Shown one piece after another: positions 1 to 8,940 of a stretch of DNA of 64,000 bases. A program made the translations under genes and the position numbers. Source of the stretch: Gaoshiqia hydrogeniformans (lineage in GTDB: Bacteria > Bacteroidota > Bacteroidia > Bacteroidales > Prolixibacteraceae); the NCBI RefSeq assembly GCF_049347105.1, contig NZ_CP186334.1, forward strand, positions 2,666,001 to 2,730,000, given 5' to 3'. The notes under the pieces are model-generated. The model searched no databases. It saw only the letters and a list, made by a program, of their open reading frames with translations, and was not told the origin of the DNA. The first letter of the stretch is position 1. The number at the start of each line of letters is the position of its first letter.

Positions 1-708
1 TTACTGCGTCAGATCGGAGAGTACGGTAAAATTTCGGGCGAAGAGTTTTGGGTATATTTTACTTCGCCGCACCCGCAGGATATGACCCGTGAAGTGATCG
101 AAGTGATAGCCGAATATCCCTGCCTGGCCAAACAAGTTCACTTGCCCATGCAAAGCGGCGACGAAAAGGTGCTGATCAAGATGAACCGCCGTCATTCGAT
201 GGATAAATACCGGAAGATTGTATCCGATATCCGGGAACTCATTCCGCAGGCTACCCTGTTTACCGATATCATTGTTGGTTTTACGGGTGAAAGCGAAGCC
301 GAATTTCAAAATACGGTGGCGGCATTTCACGAATTCAGATTTAATATGGCTTACATCGCCATGTATTCGCCGAGGCCGGGTGCTACCAGCTATCGTTGGG
401 AGGATGAGGTATCGCAGGAAGACAAGAAAGACCGCTATCACCGTTTGTCTGAAGTGATGAGAATCCATACCCGGGCTTACAACGAGCAGTTGGTTGGCAA
501 AACCCTTCGTTTGCTGGTAAACGGAACCGACCGGAAAACAGGCTTCACAACCGGGTTAACCGAAGGAAAACTGACCGTTCGTTTAAACCGAAAAGCGCCC
601 GAACTGATGGGGCAAATCATCGATGTGAAAATTACCTCGGCAGCCGACTTCTCGCTGAGCGGAGAAACGGCCTCGGCCTTTGTGCCGGAGATGGAAGGAG
701 AAAGATGA
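1..708 (+). CDS. MiaB/RimO-family radical SAM methylthiotransferase, 3' part only
   Basis: The reading frame is open from the first base, so the gene starts outside the window; about 235 C-terminal residues are present. Visible parts are the end of the radical SAM TIM barrel (TSPHP, LPMQSG, TDIIVGFTGE) and a C-terminal TRAM-like segment. These are typical of enzymes that put a methylthio group on tRNA adenosine derivatives or, for RimO, on ribosomal protein S12. The N-terminal UPF0004 domain and the CxxxCxxC cluster motif lie upstream and cannot be seen, so substrate cannot be assigned. The RMNRRHS and SPRPGT-like motifs look more like MiaB than RimO (inference). The stop codon overlaps the start of the next gene as ATGA, suggesting translational coupling. 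A complete MiaB is encoded separately at 29006. Confidence 0.85.
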   Translation, partial: LLRQIGEYGKISGEEFWVYFTSPHPQDMTREVIEVIAEYPCLAKQVHLPMQSGDEKVLIKMNRRHSMDKYRKIVSDIRELIPQATLFTDIIVGFTGESEAEFQNTVAAFHEFRFNMAYIAMYSPRPGATSYRWEDEVSQEDKKDRYHRLSEVMRIHTRAYNEQLVGKTLRLLVNGTDRKTGFTTGLTEGKLTVRLNRKAPELMGQIIDVKITSAADFSLSGETASAFVPEMEGER

Positions 709-2108
709 ATGATAAATTGAAACAACAGGCTCAAAGAGACAGTGAATGTGTTATGGATCAGAAAATCATAGAAGCGACCGGCCAGCTTAACCATTTCGAC
801 GCAGGGGAAGGAAAAGCCCGCCGGATCGCCTTTAAAACCCTGGGCTGCCGCCTGAATCAATACGAAACCGATGCCCTGGTGTCCGATTTTGATAAAGCCG
901 GGTACGAGGTGGTTGATTTTAAAGAACAGGCCGACGTGGTGGTGGTAAATACCTGCACGGTAACCAACCAAAGCGATCAGAAATCGCGGAACATGATCAG
1001 CCAGGCTGCGCGTAACAACAGCGGCTCGGTGGTGGTGGTTACCGGTTGTATGGCCAATCATTACAAAGAAAAACTCGAGGGGGAGAATAAAATCACCTAC
1101 GTGGTCGAGAACAACCGGAAGGGCTCTATCCTGAACCTGGTTGATGCCCATTTTGGCGGTGAAATTCTTCATCCCGAAAAACTGGAAGCCGATGTGTTTC
1201 ATTTCAACCCGGTCGATAAAAGTTTACATACCCGCAGCGCCATTAAAATTCAGGACGGCTGCGATAATTTCTGTACCTTTTGCATCATACCAACCGTACG
1301 CGGAAGGGCCGTCAGCCGTCCGTTGCCGCAAATTATTGAAAATGTGCAGCAGACTCTGTCCAACGGCTTTAAAGAGTTGGTAATTACCGGGGTAAACATT
1401 GGCCGCTACGAGTGGGAAGGCAAGTCTTTTGAAGATGTGCTGGAAGCCATTCTCGCTGTTCCCGGTGATTTCCGCATCCGGATTTCTTCGCTCGAACCCG
1501 ATGGTTTCGGCGATCGTTTTTACGATTTGTTCGACCATCCGAAACTGGCGCCGCACCTGCATTTGTGTTTACAAAGCGGCTCCGACAAGGTGCTGCTGCG
1601 TATGCGCCGCATGTACGATTTCAACCGTTTCAAAACCATAGTTGAACGTTTCCGGGCGAAATATCCCGGCTTCAATTTTACCACCGACCTGATCGTGGGC
1701 TTCCCGGGCGAAACCGAAGAGGATGTACAGGAAAGCATCGATGCGGTGAACAAGTTCGGGTTCGGGCATGTACATACTTTCAAATATTCCGTACGCAAAG
1801 GTACCCGCGCCGAACGAATGGATGGTCAGGTTCCGGAGAAACTGAAAAACGAACGTTCGGCCCGTGTCCGCCTGGCCTCGGAAACGAACCGCGAAAAATA
1901 TCTTTCTTCCCTGATCGGGAACGTGCAAACCGTGCTGATCGAAACCATCGATCAAAAAGGATATGCTGCCGGTTACGGCGAACATTATGTGCCGGTGCGA
2001 TTTAAAGCCAGTGGGTTACAAAAGAACACCTTCCACAAAGTCATCCTGAAAAAAATCGAAGGAAAGGGCGAACATGCCCGGCTGACAGGCGAGTTAATCG
2101 CTTTATAA
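705..2108 (+). CDS. mtaB: tRNA t6A37 methylthiotransferase MtaB
   Basis: The 467-residue protein has the three-part MTTase layout: an N-terminal UPF0004 domain (FKTLGCRLNQYETD near residue 48, NTCTVT, TGCMA), a radical SAM domain with Cys186-x3-Cys190-x2-Cys193, and a C-terminal TRAM region. The LGCRLNQYE signature is characteristic of the MtaB branch, which converts t6A37 to ms2t6A37 in tRNAs that read ANN codons. The first 40 or so residues before the UPF0004 domain are longer than usual and a downstream start is possible (Met17 in this frame). The gene overlaps the preceding methylthiotransferase by four bases, so the two are probably co-translated. It is followed by the PUL sigma factor after 64 bases with its own promoter candidate. 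Confidence 0.93.
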   Translation: MNDKLKQQAQRDSECVMDQKIIEATGQLNHFDAGEGKARRIAFKTLGCRLNQYETDALVSDFDKAGYEVVDFKEQADVVVVNTCTVTNQSDQKSRNMISQAARNNSGSVVVVTGCMANHYKEKLEGENKITYVVENNRKGSILNLVDAHFGGEILHPEKLEADVFHFNPVDKSLHTRSAIKIQDGCDNFCTFCIIPTVRGRAVSRPLPQIIENVQQTLSNGFKELVITGVNIGRYEWEGKSFEDVLEAILAVPGDFRIRISSLEPDGFGDRFYDLFDHPKLAPHLHLCLQSGSDKVLLRMRRMYDFNRFKTIVERFRAKYPGFNFTTDLIVGFPGETEEDVQESIDAVNKFGFGHVHTFKYSVRKGTRAERMDGQVPEKLKNERSARVRLASETNREKYLSSLIGNVQTVLIETIDQKGYAAGYGEHYVPVRFKASGLQKNTFHKVILKKIEGKGEHARLTGELIAL

Positions 2109-2144
2109 CATCCGGTTTGGCGTATCTTTTATAAAAGTAATACG

Positions 2145-2152
2145 TACTTTTG
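2145..2152 (+). promoter_or_regulatory. Bacteroidota-type -7 box ahead of the ECF sigma gene
   Basis: TACTTTTG matches the TAnnTTTG consensus of the major Bacteroidota sigma factor exactly and lies 20 bases before the sigma-factor ATG. A TTTG at 2116-2119 is somewhat too far upstream (25-base spacer) to be a good -33 element, so the call rests on the -7 box. Confidence 0.45.
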
Positions 2153-2172
2153 AAGCGGTAAAGCCATCTAAT

Positions 2173-2733
2173 ATGTATCATAGCGATCAGGTTATTTGGG
2201 AAAATATTTGTAGCGGGAATGTCGGTTCGCTGCGTATCCTCCATGATCGTTATTACTTTCAGCTCTGTCATTTTGCCAACAGGTATATGCATGATTTGTC
2301 GGTTTCCGAAGAGTTAGTGTCTGATTGTTTTTTGAAATTGTGGTCTCATAAAGAGCGGATTTTCATTCAGAAATCGGTTAAAGCCTATTTGTATTTCATG
2401 GTGAAAAATCAACTCATTGATTATTCCCGGAAAAAACAACAGGACTTGATACAGGTAACAGAGGCATTACCTGACTTTCCGGATGAGGAGCAGATGGACA
2501 GGCAGGATTATTATGCCTACTTGTACCGGGCGGTAAACCGGCTTCCTGAACAACGAAAGAAAATTCTGGAGATGGCGGCTTTCGACGGACTTAGCTATAA
2601 AGAAATTGCTTCCCGCCTGGATATCTCGGTAAATACGGTAAAAACACAAATGGGGCGCGCCTACCGGTTCCTGAAAGAAGAGCTTGATCCCCGAAACCTG
2701 TTGTTGTATGTCCTGTTTGGGCGGAGGGATTAA
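2173..2733 (+). CDS. ECF RNA polymerase sigma-70 factor (PUL regulator)
   Basis: A 186-residue protein of normal ECF length. Sigma region 2 spans roughly residues 20-90 (YMHDLSVSEELVSDCFLKLW, then the hydrophobic AYLYFMVKNQLIDY stretch), and sigma region 4 roughly 120-170 with the helix-turn-helix LSYKEIASRLDISVNTVKTQ at 140-159. It belongs to the expanded Bacteroidota ECF set that works with FecR-like anti-sigma factors and SusC transporters. The FecR gene follows after 78 bases and then SusC, the classic trans-envelope signalling trio. Inferred role: once SusC engages its glycan, the anti-sigma releases this factor to transcribe susCD and probably the downstream hydrolases. None of the susC upstream sequence matches the housekeeping -7 box, which fits ECF control. 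Confidence 0.93.
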   Translation: MYHSDQVIWENICSGNVGSLRILHDRYYFQLCHFANRYMHDLSVSEELVSDCFLKLWSHKERIFIQKSVKAYLYFMVKNQLIDYSRKKQQDLIQVTEALPDFPDEEQMDRQDYYAYLYRAVNRLPEQRKKILEMAAFDGLSYKEIASRLDISVNTVKTQMGRAYRFLKEELDPRNLLLYVLFGRRD

Positions 2734-2811
2734 AAATTTCAGAAAAAACCTTCCTTCGCTGTCACCCTCGCGTTTTTCTTTTTACGTCTTATCAATAAGA
2801 AATCGTGAGTA

Positions 2812-3807
2812 ATGGACAAAAATGATCAAACATTCTGGCAATTAGTCGCATCGGCGCTGCATCGCGAACCGGAGGAAGCGGAACTGCCCGATTTTTTGGA
2901 ACTAACGGATGAAGCACATCACGGCTCATTTCAGAAAGCCCAAAACATCCGACATGGGCTGAATGAAATTAAGACGGTAGGTGGAATAAACAGCGAATCT
3001 TCCTGGAAATCAATCCACCGTAAAATCCGGATCAGTAAATTAAAAAGTTATAGCCTGATCGTATCAAAGTATGCTGCTGTGATTTTGATCACACTGCTCG
3101 TCGGTCATCTCCTGCGTTCTGCCGGCGACCATAACAGGCCGGTCCAGTATGCCGAAATTGAAGTCGCCGACGGACAGATGAGCCATATGACCTTGTTTGA
3201 CGGCACCGAAGTCTGGCTGAATTCCGGGACCCGGTTTAAATATCCCAACCAGTTTAATCAAAATCAACGAGAGGTTTATCTCGAAGGCGAAGGCTATTTC
3301 AGGGTGACGCCAAATAAAAAACTCCCGTTTAAAGTAAAAACCAACCAAATGGAGGTTGAGGTTTTGGGAACCTCATTCAATATTTCAGCCTATGGGGACG
3401 AAGCCGGTCAGTCGGTGGTTCTGGAAGAAGGCAAAGTGCAGATTAACCGGGCGAACGGGGAAAAGCTGCTGGAACTTTTTCCGGGGCAACGGGCCGAACG
3501 GCATTCAGCCTCTGAAAAATTTGTGGTTGAGCATGTACGGACCGACGATTTCACCGGCTGGAAAAACGGCATCATCGTATTCCAGGATGAAACCCTGGCC
3601 GGGATTGCCGGCAAGCTCGAACGCTGGTACAACGTGGAGGTCCGGTTTATATCGCCCGGCTTGGAGCAGTATAAAATTACCGGGACCATTTTGCGAAATA
3701 AACCGATCCATCAAACGCTTCAGGCCTTTGAACTGCTGGCCCCTATTCAGGCCGAATACCTTCCGCAACCCAATTCAAAAGACATCATAAACATTCGAAA
3801 AAAGTAA
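2812..3807 (+). CDS. FecR-family anti-sigma factor
   Basis: The 331-residue protein has a cytoplasmic N-terminal part (about residues 1-80), one membrane segment (about 82-99, AVILITLLVGHLL) and a periplasmic FecR domain (about 115-215, containing LFDGTEVWLNSGTRFKYP and EVLGTSFNISAY). A DUF4974-like C-terminal domain (about 255-325, DETLAGIAGKLERWYNVEV) completes the standard Bacteroidota FecR layout. Such proteins hold the partner ECF sigma at the membrane and receive a signal from the N-terminal STN domain of the SusC-type transporter. The gene lies between the sigma factor and susC, and the susC product does carry an STN domain, so the signalling chain is complete in this locus. Confidence 0.93.
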   Translation: MDKNDQTFWQLVASALHREPEEAELPDFLELTDEAHHGSFQKAQNIRHGLNEIKTVGGINSESSWKSIHRKIRISKLKSYSLIVSKYAAVILITLLVGHLLRSAGDHNRPVQYAEIEVADGQMSHMTLFDGTEVWLNSGTRFKYPNQFNQNQREVYLEGEGYFRVTPNKKLPFKVKTNQMEVEVLGTSFNISAYGDEAGQSVVLEEGKVQINRANGEKLLELFPGQRAERHSASEKFVVEHVRTDDFTGWKNGIIVFQDETLAGIAGKLERWYNVEVRFISPGLEQYKITGTILRNKPIHQTLQAFELLAPIQAEYLPQPNSKDIINIRKK

Positions 3808-3828
3808 TGCCTATGCGGAAAAACAAAA

Positions 3829-3872
3829 GGCGGTGAAATGCTGCGAACATTCCACCGCCGGTTTAATTAAAA
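3829..3872 (+). terminator. Hairpin between fecR and susC
   Basis: GGCGGTG (3829-3835) pairs with CACCGCC (3853-3859) around an 17-base loop whose edges can extend the stem with one bulge. An AT-rich but not purely U-rich stretch follows. It could terminate or attenuate the sigma/fecR transcript and separate it from susC. The weak U-tract lowers confidence in termination. Confidence 0.45.
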
Positions 3873-3905
3873 CACAAGTGTTTCATATTAAAAACAACCA
3901 AATTT

Positions 3906-6900
3906 ATGAAAAAACATCGAGAGTTTCACTGCAACCTCAGGTTGCGAAAAAAGATCGTGCGTATTATGAAGCTGACTACTTTACTCATCCTGACACTTTT
4001 TATGAGTGTCCATGCCACCGGTTATTCACAGGCCACCAAGCTAAACCTCAGCCTGAAAAACGAATCGCTGGTCGAAGCGCTTAAACAAATAGAAGACCAA
4101 TCGGAATTTTATTTCTACTACAACAACGACGATGTGCTCGGAATCCGGGATATTTCGGTCGATGCCAAATCCAAAAACATCGACGAAGTCCTTAGCCAGT
4201 TGCTTCAGAACACCGGTCTCGACTACAAAATGATCGACCGCTATATTGTGATCAAGCGGAAAGAGGCGTCGGAGCATTCTGTATTTGGCAGCCAGCAGAA
4301 ACCAATTAACGGAAAGGTGACCGATTCAGCCGGGCTGCCCTTGCCGGGGGTGACGGTGGTCGTAAAAGGGACAACTACAGGAACTATTACAAATTTAGAA
4401 GGAAATTATTCCCTCCCCAATATTCCCTCAGACGGAACACTTGTATTTTCATTCGTAGGGATGAGATCGCAGGAGGTCTTTGTCGGGATGCAATCAGTCA
4501 TTAATGTTTCCTTTCAGGAAGAAACAATCGGGTTGGAAGAAGTGGTGGCCGTGGGTTATGGCACCCAAAAGAAAGTGAACCTGACGGGCGCTGTGGGAAA
4601 TGTTACGATGGAAGACTTGGAAAGCAGACCTTTGACTAATTCCAGTGTTGCTCTTCAGGGAAAAGTTTCCGGAGTTTATGCCCTGCAAAAATCCGGGAAA
4701 CCGGGCGGCGACGATGCCGTGATCAATATTCGCGGCGTAGGGACACTGAATAACAGCGACCCGTTGGTGTTGATCGATGGTTTTCCAGGAAACATGAATG
4801 ATGTAAGCGCCAGCGACATCAAATCCATTTCAGTGTTGAAGGATGCTTCATCTGCTGCAATTTACGGGAATCGGGCGGCAAACGGGGTGATTCTGATTAC
4901 CACCAAACGAGGATCAGTTGGTAAAATGACTGTTTCGTACAATGGATATTATGGTGTTCAGGCAGCTACCTCGTTGCCGGATGTGTTTAATTCGGTAGAA
5001 TACACCACGTTGTACAATGAAGCAGCTGTTAATAGCGGGATGCAGCCCAGATATACGGCTGAAGATATCCAGAAATATGCATCCGGTACCGATCCGATGT
5101 ATCCGGACATCAACTATTTTGATGTGTATTACGATAAAGCAAAAATTCAAAACCATCGTGTAAATATTAATGGGGGAACGGAAACCCTTCAATATGCCTT
5201 CATGCTGGGATATTTGGATCAGGAAGGTATCTTGGTTGGCACCAACTACGAGAAAGTCGATTTCAGGTCGAACTTCGACTCTTATTTTCTGAAAGATAAA
5301 AAGCTCAGGTTGTCGGCCCGCCTGTCGGGCAATAAGGGTAACACCAACGAGCCAACCGACGAATGGAATGCCAAATGGTATGCTGCAACAGCTCCCAACT
5401 GGCCTTTGAAAAATACCAGCGACCAGTGGATTGCAGTCATCGGAGAACGCAACTTCTACGGTGAGATTATGGAGGGGAGTACCCGTAAAATTGATCGTTA
5501 CGTTTTCAACTCTCAAATTGAAGGCGAATATAAAATTGCTGAAGGATTAAGCGCTCAGATCACTTATGGATATAATGTTATTCATTCAAATTCAAATTCA
5601 TTTCATGCAAACGTACTTCTGGCCAATCTGGATGGAAGCACCCGCTACCTGACTTCTGACCTGACCGAACGGAATGATCTGAACACCCAGACGTTGCTCA
5701 CTTCGTTGCTTCGTTATGAAAAGAAGTTTGGGAAACATGAATTGAATGTTCTCGCCGGTTATTCCGAAGAAGAATTTAACTGGAAATGGAGCAGTGGCTA
5801 CCGATCAAAGTTTATTAACAATACCCAGCGGATTCTTAATTTGGGAGACCCGTCTACAATGCAAAATAATGCAGGGGCATACGATCTGGGACTGCAATCT
5901 GTTTTTGGTAGGATAAACTATATTTTCGCGGAGAAGTATCTTTTCGAAGCCAATATACGCCGGGATGGTTCTTCCCGTTTTGGTGAAGATTTTAAATGGG
6001 GAACTTTTCCTTCCTTCTCTGTCGGCTGGATCATCTCAGAGGAAAGCTTCCTGAAAAACCAGGATTGGTTGGACATATTGAAAATCAGGGGTTCCTGGGG
6101 GCAATTGGGTAACCAAAATATCAACACCTACTATGCAGCCAGCGATATCCTTAATACTGGGGTGAACTACACAACCGGCGGCGGACTCAATTCGGGAGTG
6201 GCTGTAACCAGTATGTCTAACAAACAAACCACCTGGGAAACCTCTGAACAAACCAACTTTGGTGTGGACTTTAGCTTTAACAGAAATTTCGATATTACTC
6301 TCGACTACTTCTCTAAAAAGACAAATGATATCCTGATCCAGGTTCCAATTCCGATTACCATGGGTAACCTTACCCCTCCCTATCAAAACGTTGGCGAGGT
6401 TAAAAACCGTGGACTTGAATTGTCTGCCACTTACCGGAAGACATTCACGAATGGACTAAAATTCAACTCAACCCTCAGTCTCTCCCATATCAAAAATGAA
6501 ATCACAGATCTGTATGGCCGTAGCCCTATCATTAACGGTGCAACAGCATTAGTCGAAGGATCGGCCATCCATTCTTTTTATGGATATAAAATGGATGGCA
6601 TTTACCAAATCTCTGATTTCACATGGCAAAACAACAGCGACCCTTCCATTACTCATGCTGACCGGAATTATGTACTCAAAGATGGCGTCGTTTCGGTGGC
6701 TAACTTTACAGCTACTCCCGGCGATGTTAAGTACCGCGACATTAGCGGCGACGGGGTGGTATCGATGGATAAAGACCGGACGGTGATCGGCAAACAATAT
6801 CCCGATCTGGCCTATTCGTTGCAACTGAACCTGGATTGGAAACAGTTTGATTTGGGCTTATTCTTCCAGGGATTATCCGGGATTGATGGCTATACCTATT

Positions 6901-7277
6901 ATGAAATTGCTGTGCCCTACAGTGGGGCGGCCTCCAACAATGGTGCCTGGTGGACCAATCGCTGGACACCGGAGAACCCGACGAACGAGCTGCCAAAATT
7001 GACCTTGGATGGGGTACGAAGTAATATTCATTCCGAACTGTACATGGAAGATGCTTCTTACCTGAGGTTGAAGAATATTGAATTGGGATACACCCTGAGT
7101 CAGCGGCATATATCAAAGCTTGGTATCAGTAAAGTCCGCATTTACGGAAACGTACAAAATGCGTTCACCATTACAAATTACAAGGGATTCGATCCGGAAC
7201 AGACAACTGATGAGACCCGCGCTCAGGCTTATCCTCAGGTTCGTATTGTTACGCTCGGCTTAAATGTTAATTTCTAA
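3906..7277 (+). CDS. SusC/RagA-type TonB-linked outer membrane transporter with STN domain
   Basis: The 1123-residue protein imports oligosaccharides across the outer membrane with energy from TonB-ExbBD. A signal peptide lies at about residues 20-42 (LTTLLILTLFMSVHATGYSQ); the first 20 residues are an N-terminal extension, and Met21 at 3966 is an alternative start. An STN signalling domain (about 48-112) is followed by a carboxypeptidase-D-like regulatory domain (about 133-215), the SusC signature EEVVAVGYGTQKKVNLTGAV, a plug domain (about 225-335) and a 22-strand barrel ending in the aromatic terminus LGLNVNF. The STN domain is the part that talks to FecR. susD follows after 12 bases, so the two are one transcription unit. 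Confidence 0.96.
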   Translation: MKKHREFHCNLRLRKKIVRIMKLTTLLILTLFMSVHATGYSQATKLNLSLKNESLVEALKQIEDQSEFYFYYNNDDVLGIRDISVDAKSKNIDEVLSQLLQNTGLDYKMIDRYIVIKRKEASEHSVFGSQQKPINGKVTDSAGLPLPGVTVVVKGTTTGTITNLEGNYSLPNIPSDGTLVFSFVGMRSQEVFVGMQSVINVSFQEETIGLEEVVAVGYGTQKKVNLTGAVGNVTMEDLESRPLTNSSVALQGKVSGVYALQKSGKPGGDDAVINIRGVGTLNNSDPLVLIDGFPGNMNDVSASDIKSISVLKDASSAAIYGNRAANGVILITTKRGSVGKMTVSYNGYYGVQAATSLPDVFNSVEYTTLYNEAAVNSGMQPRYTAEDIQKYASGTDPMYPDINYFDVYYDKAKIQNHRVNINGGTETLQYAFMLGYLDQEGILVGTNYEKVDFRSNFDSYFLKDKKLRLSARLSGNKGNTNEPTDEWNAKWYAATAPNWPLKNTSDQWIAVIGERNFYGEIMEGSTRKIDRYVFNSQIEGEYKIAEGLSAQITYGYNVIHSNSNSFHANVLLANLDGSTRYLTSDLTERNDLNTQTLLTSLLRYEKKFGKHELNVLAGYSEEEFNWKWSSGYRSKFINNTQRILNLGDPSTMQNNAGAYDLGLQSVFGRINYIFAEKYLFEANIRRDGSSRFGEDFKWGTFPSFSVGWIISEESFLKNQDWLDILKIRGSWGQLGNQNINTYYAASDILNTGVNYTTGGGLNSGVAVTSMSNKQTTWETSEQTNFGVDFSFNRNFDITLDYFSKKTNDILIQVPIPITMGNLTPPYQNVGEVKNRGLELSATYRKTFTNGLKFNSTLSLSHIKNEITDLYGRSPIINGATALVEGSAIHSFYGYKMDGIYQISDFTWQNNSDPSITHADRNYVLKDGVVSVANFTATPGDVKYRDISGDGVVSMDKDRTVIGKQYPDLAYSLQLNLDWKQFDLGLFFQGLSGIDGYTYYEIAVPYSGAASNNGAWWTNRWTPENPTNELPKLTLDGVRSNIHSELYMEDASYLRLKNIELGYTLSQRHISKLGISKVRIYGNVQNAFTITNYKGFDPEQTTDETRAQAYPQVRIVTLGLNVNF

Positions 7278-7289
7278 AATTGATAGGCA

Positions 7290-8840
7290 ATGAAAAAACT
7301 ACATATCATTACATTAATCGTGTTATTTGGCTTGTTGGGTGGTTGTCAGGAAGGTATTCTGGATAAAACCCCGCTGGATCGATTGTCTCCTGATACTTTC
7401 TACGAAAACGAAAATGAGTTAAAGATGGGTTTAATGGGCGTATATAACGGATTGAGAGAGAATGATACGCCAATCCACTGGTTTCAGTTCGATTTTATGT
7501 CGGATGACGCATTTTGTCATCATGCCTGGCAAGGTTCCATGGAATTTGGATCCTGGACCCATAATTCAAGCAGTTGGGCAACAGGTGCAAAATGGGCACG
7601 GGCTTATACATTGATTGTTCGGGCAAACACCTTTCTGTCAAATTTGGAAAACGCACCGGTAGGCGATGATATTAAAAGGCAAATGGAAGCCGAAACCCGT
7701 TTCCTCAGGGCTTTTATATATGCGGATTTGATTCATTTTTACGGTGATGTTCCACTGATTATGGCTGTTCAAACCCTGGACGAATCGAAAGTAAGCCGAA
7801 GTCCAAAAAGCGATGTGTTGACCAAAGTGTTGGAAGATTTGGATTTTGCCGCTCAAAACCTGCCGCTGACTTATTCCGGCTCAGATGTAGGCAGGGCAAC
7901 CAAAGGAGCGGCATTGGCCTATAAAGCCCGGACGCTTCTTTATAATGAAAAATGGACCGAAGCAGCTGTCGCTGCCAAAGCGGTAATGGATCTGGATGTT
8001 TACGATTTGTTTCCCGATTACGAAGGCATTTTTCTGGAAGAAAATGAAAACAATGTGGAAGTCATTTTCGATATTCAGTACATGAAAGACCTTAGTCCTC
8101 AGCCTTGGCCAAGTTCGGCCCTTTCATTCGGCGAGTGGCCTACTCCGAATATTGCAAGCAGCCTGATCGATTCGTATTACATGACGAATGGTTTGCCTAT
8201 TAATGCTCTTGGTGCCGGATACAGTACTCAAAATCCGTTTGCCAATCGCGATCCGCGTTTGGCAGCAACGGTGGTATTACCTGGTTCTGCCATGGGAACC
8301 CGAACATTCATTCCGGCAAATGATGAGGTGTTGACCGGCGCCCGCCCAAGAAAATATGCTGATTTGTACACGACTGACAGGAATAATTGTGCAATCAACA
8401 CCATTAAACTGCGTTATGCTGATATACTGTTAATCAGGGCAGAGGCATTAATTGAGTCAAATAGCATTTCGCAGGAAGTGTATGATCTGATCAATGATGT
8501 CAGAGGCCGGGTGAATATGCCGCGTATTGAAGATGTGGAGGGAACAGGCTTATCCCAAAGTGAACTGCGGAATATTTTAAGACATGAACGTAGAGTCGAA
8601 TTTCCGATAGAAGGACTTCGTTACGAGGATATGTATCGCTGGAAAGATCAAAGTTTGGTACACGATGTTTACGGGTACAATACCTCGAAATTATCGAACC
8701 CGAACAACCTTTCCCAATGGGTGTTCGAGCAGGTGAAAGTGGCCACCCGCGGTTTCGATCCGGCTAAAGGATGGCTATGGCCTATCCCGCAAACAGATAT
8801 CCAAAATAACGAAAATCTGACACAGAATTCGGGTTATTGA
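7290..8840 (+). CDS. SusD/RagB-family glycan-binding lipoprotein
   Basis: The 516-residue protein begins with a lipoprotein signal (LIVLFGLLGGC, lipid-bearing Cys at residue 19) followed by the SusD start ILDKTPLDRLSPDTFYEN. TPR-like helices (AETRFLRAFIYADLIHFYGDVPLI) and a C-terminal RagB/SusD domain (LRHERRVEFPIEGLRYEDMYRWK, KGWLWPIP) follow. SusD proteins sit on the cell surface as a lid over the SusC barrel and bind the incoming glycan. The gene is directly coupled to susC. No SusE/SusF-like surface glycan-binding gene follows; the next gene is a hydrolase. Confidence 0.96.
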   Translation: MKKLHIITLIVLFGLLGGCQEGILDKTPLDRLSPDTFYENENELKMGLMGVYNGLRENDTPIHWFQFDFMSDDAFCHHAWQGSMEFGSWTHNSSSWATGAKWARAYTLIVRANTFLSNLENAPVGDDIKRQMEAETRFLRAFIYADLIHFYGDVPLIMAVQTLDESKVSRSPKSDVLTKVLEDLDFAAQNLPLTYSGSDVGRATKGAALAYKARTLLYNEKWTEAAVAAKAVMDLDVYDLFPDYEGIFLEENENNVEVIFDIQYMKDLSPQPWPSSALSFGEWPTPNIASSLIDSYYMTNGLPINALGAGYSTQNPFANRDPRLAATVVLPGSAMGTRTFIPANDEVLTGARPRKYADLYTTDRNNCAINTIKLRYADILLIRAEALIESNSISQEVYDLINDVRGRVNMPRIEDVEGTGLSQSELRNILRHERRVEFPIEGLRYEDMYRWKDQSLVHDVYGYNTSKLSNPNNLSQWVFEQVKVATRGFDPAKGWLWPIPQTDIQNNENLTQNSGY

Positions 8841-8857
8841 TATCTGTGATTAAAAAG

Positions 8858-8902
8858 GAGGTGAAGTCCAATTGAAAAAAGAACGGACTTCGCCTCTTCT
8901 AT
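8858..8902 (+). terminator. Hairpin after susD
   Basis: GAGGTGAAGTCC (8858-8869) pairs with GGACTTCGCCTC (8885-8896) over 12 base pairs with a single G-U, and a T-rich stretch follows. A terminator or attenuator at this point is common in PULs and would lower hydrolase expression relative to susCD (inference). Confidence 0.65.
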
Positions 8903-8940
8903 TTATGCAACCTGACTAATACATTTTAAAACTGAAGTTT

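Noticed and set aside
477..1202. Long minus-strand ORF (241 codons) opposite the two methylthiotransferase genes
   Set aside because: It is the reverse shadow of two clear genes on the plus strand, has no recognisable domain and would require complete antisense overlap.
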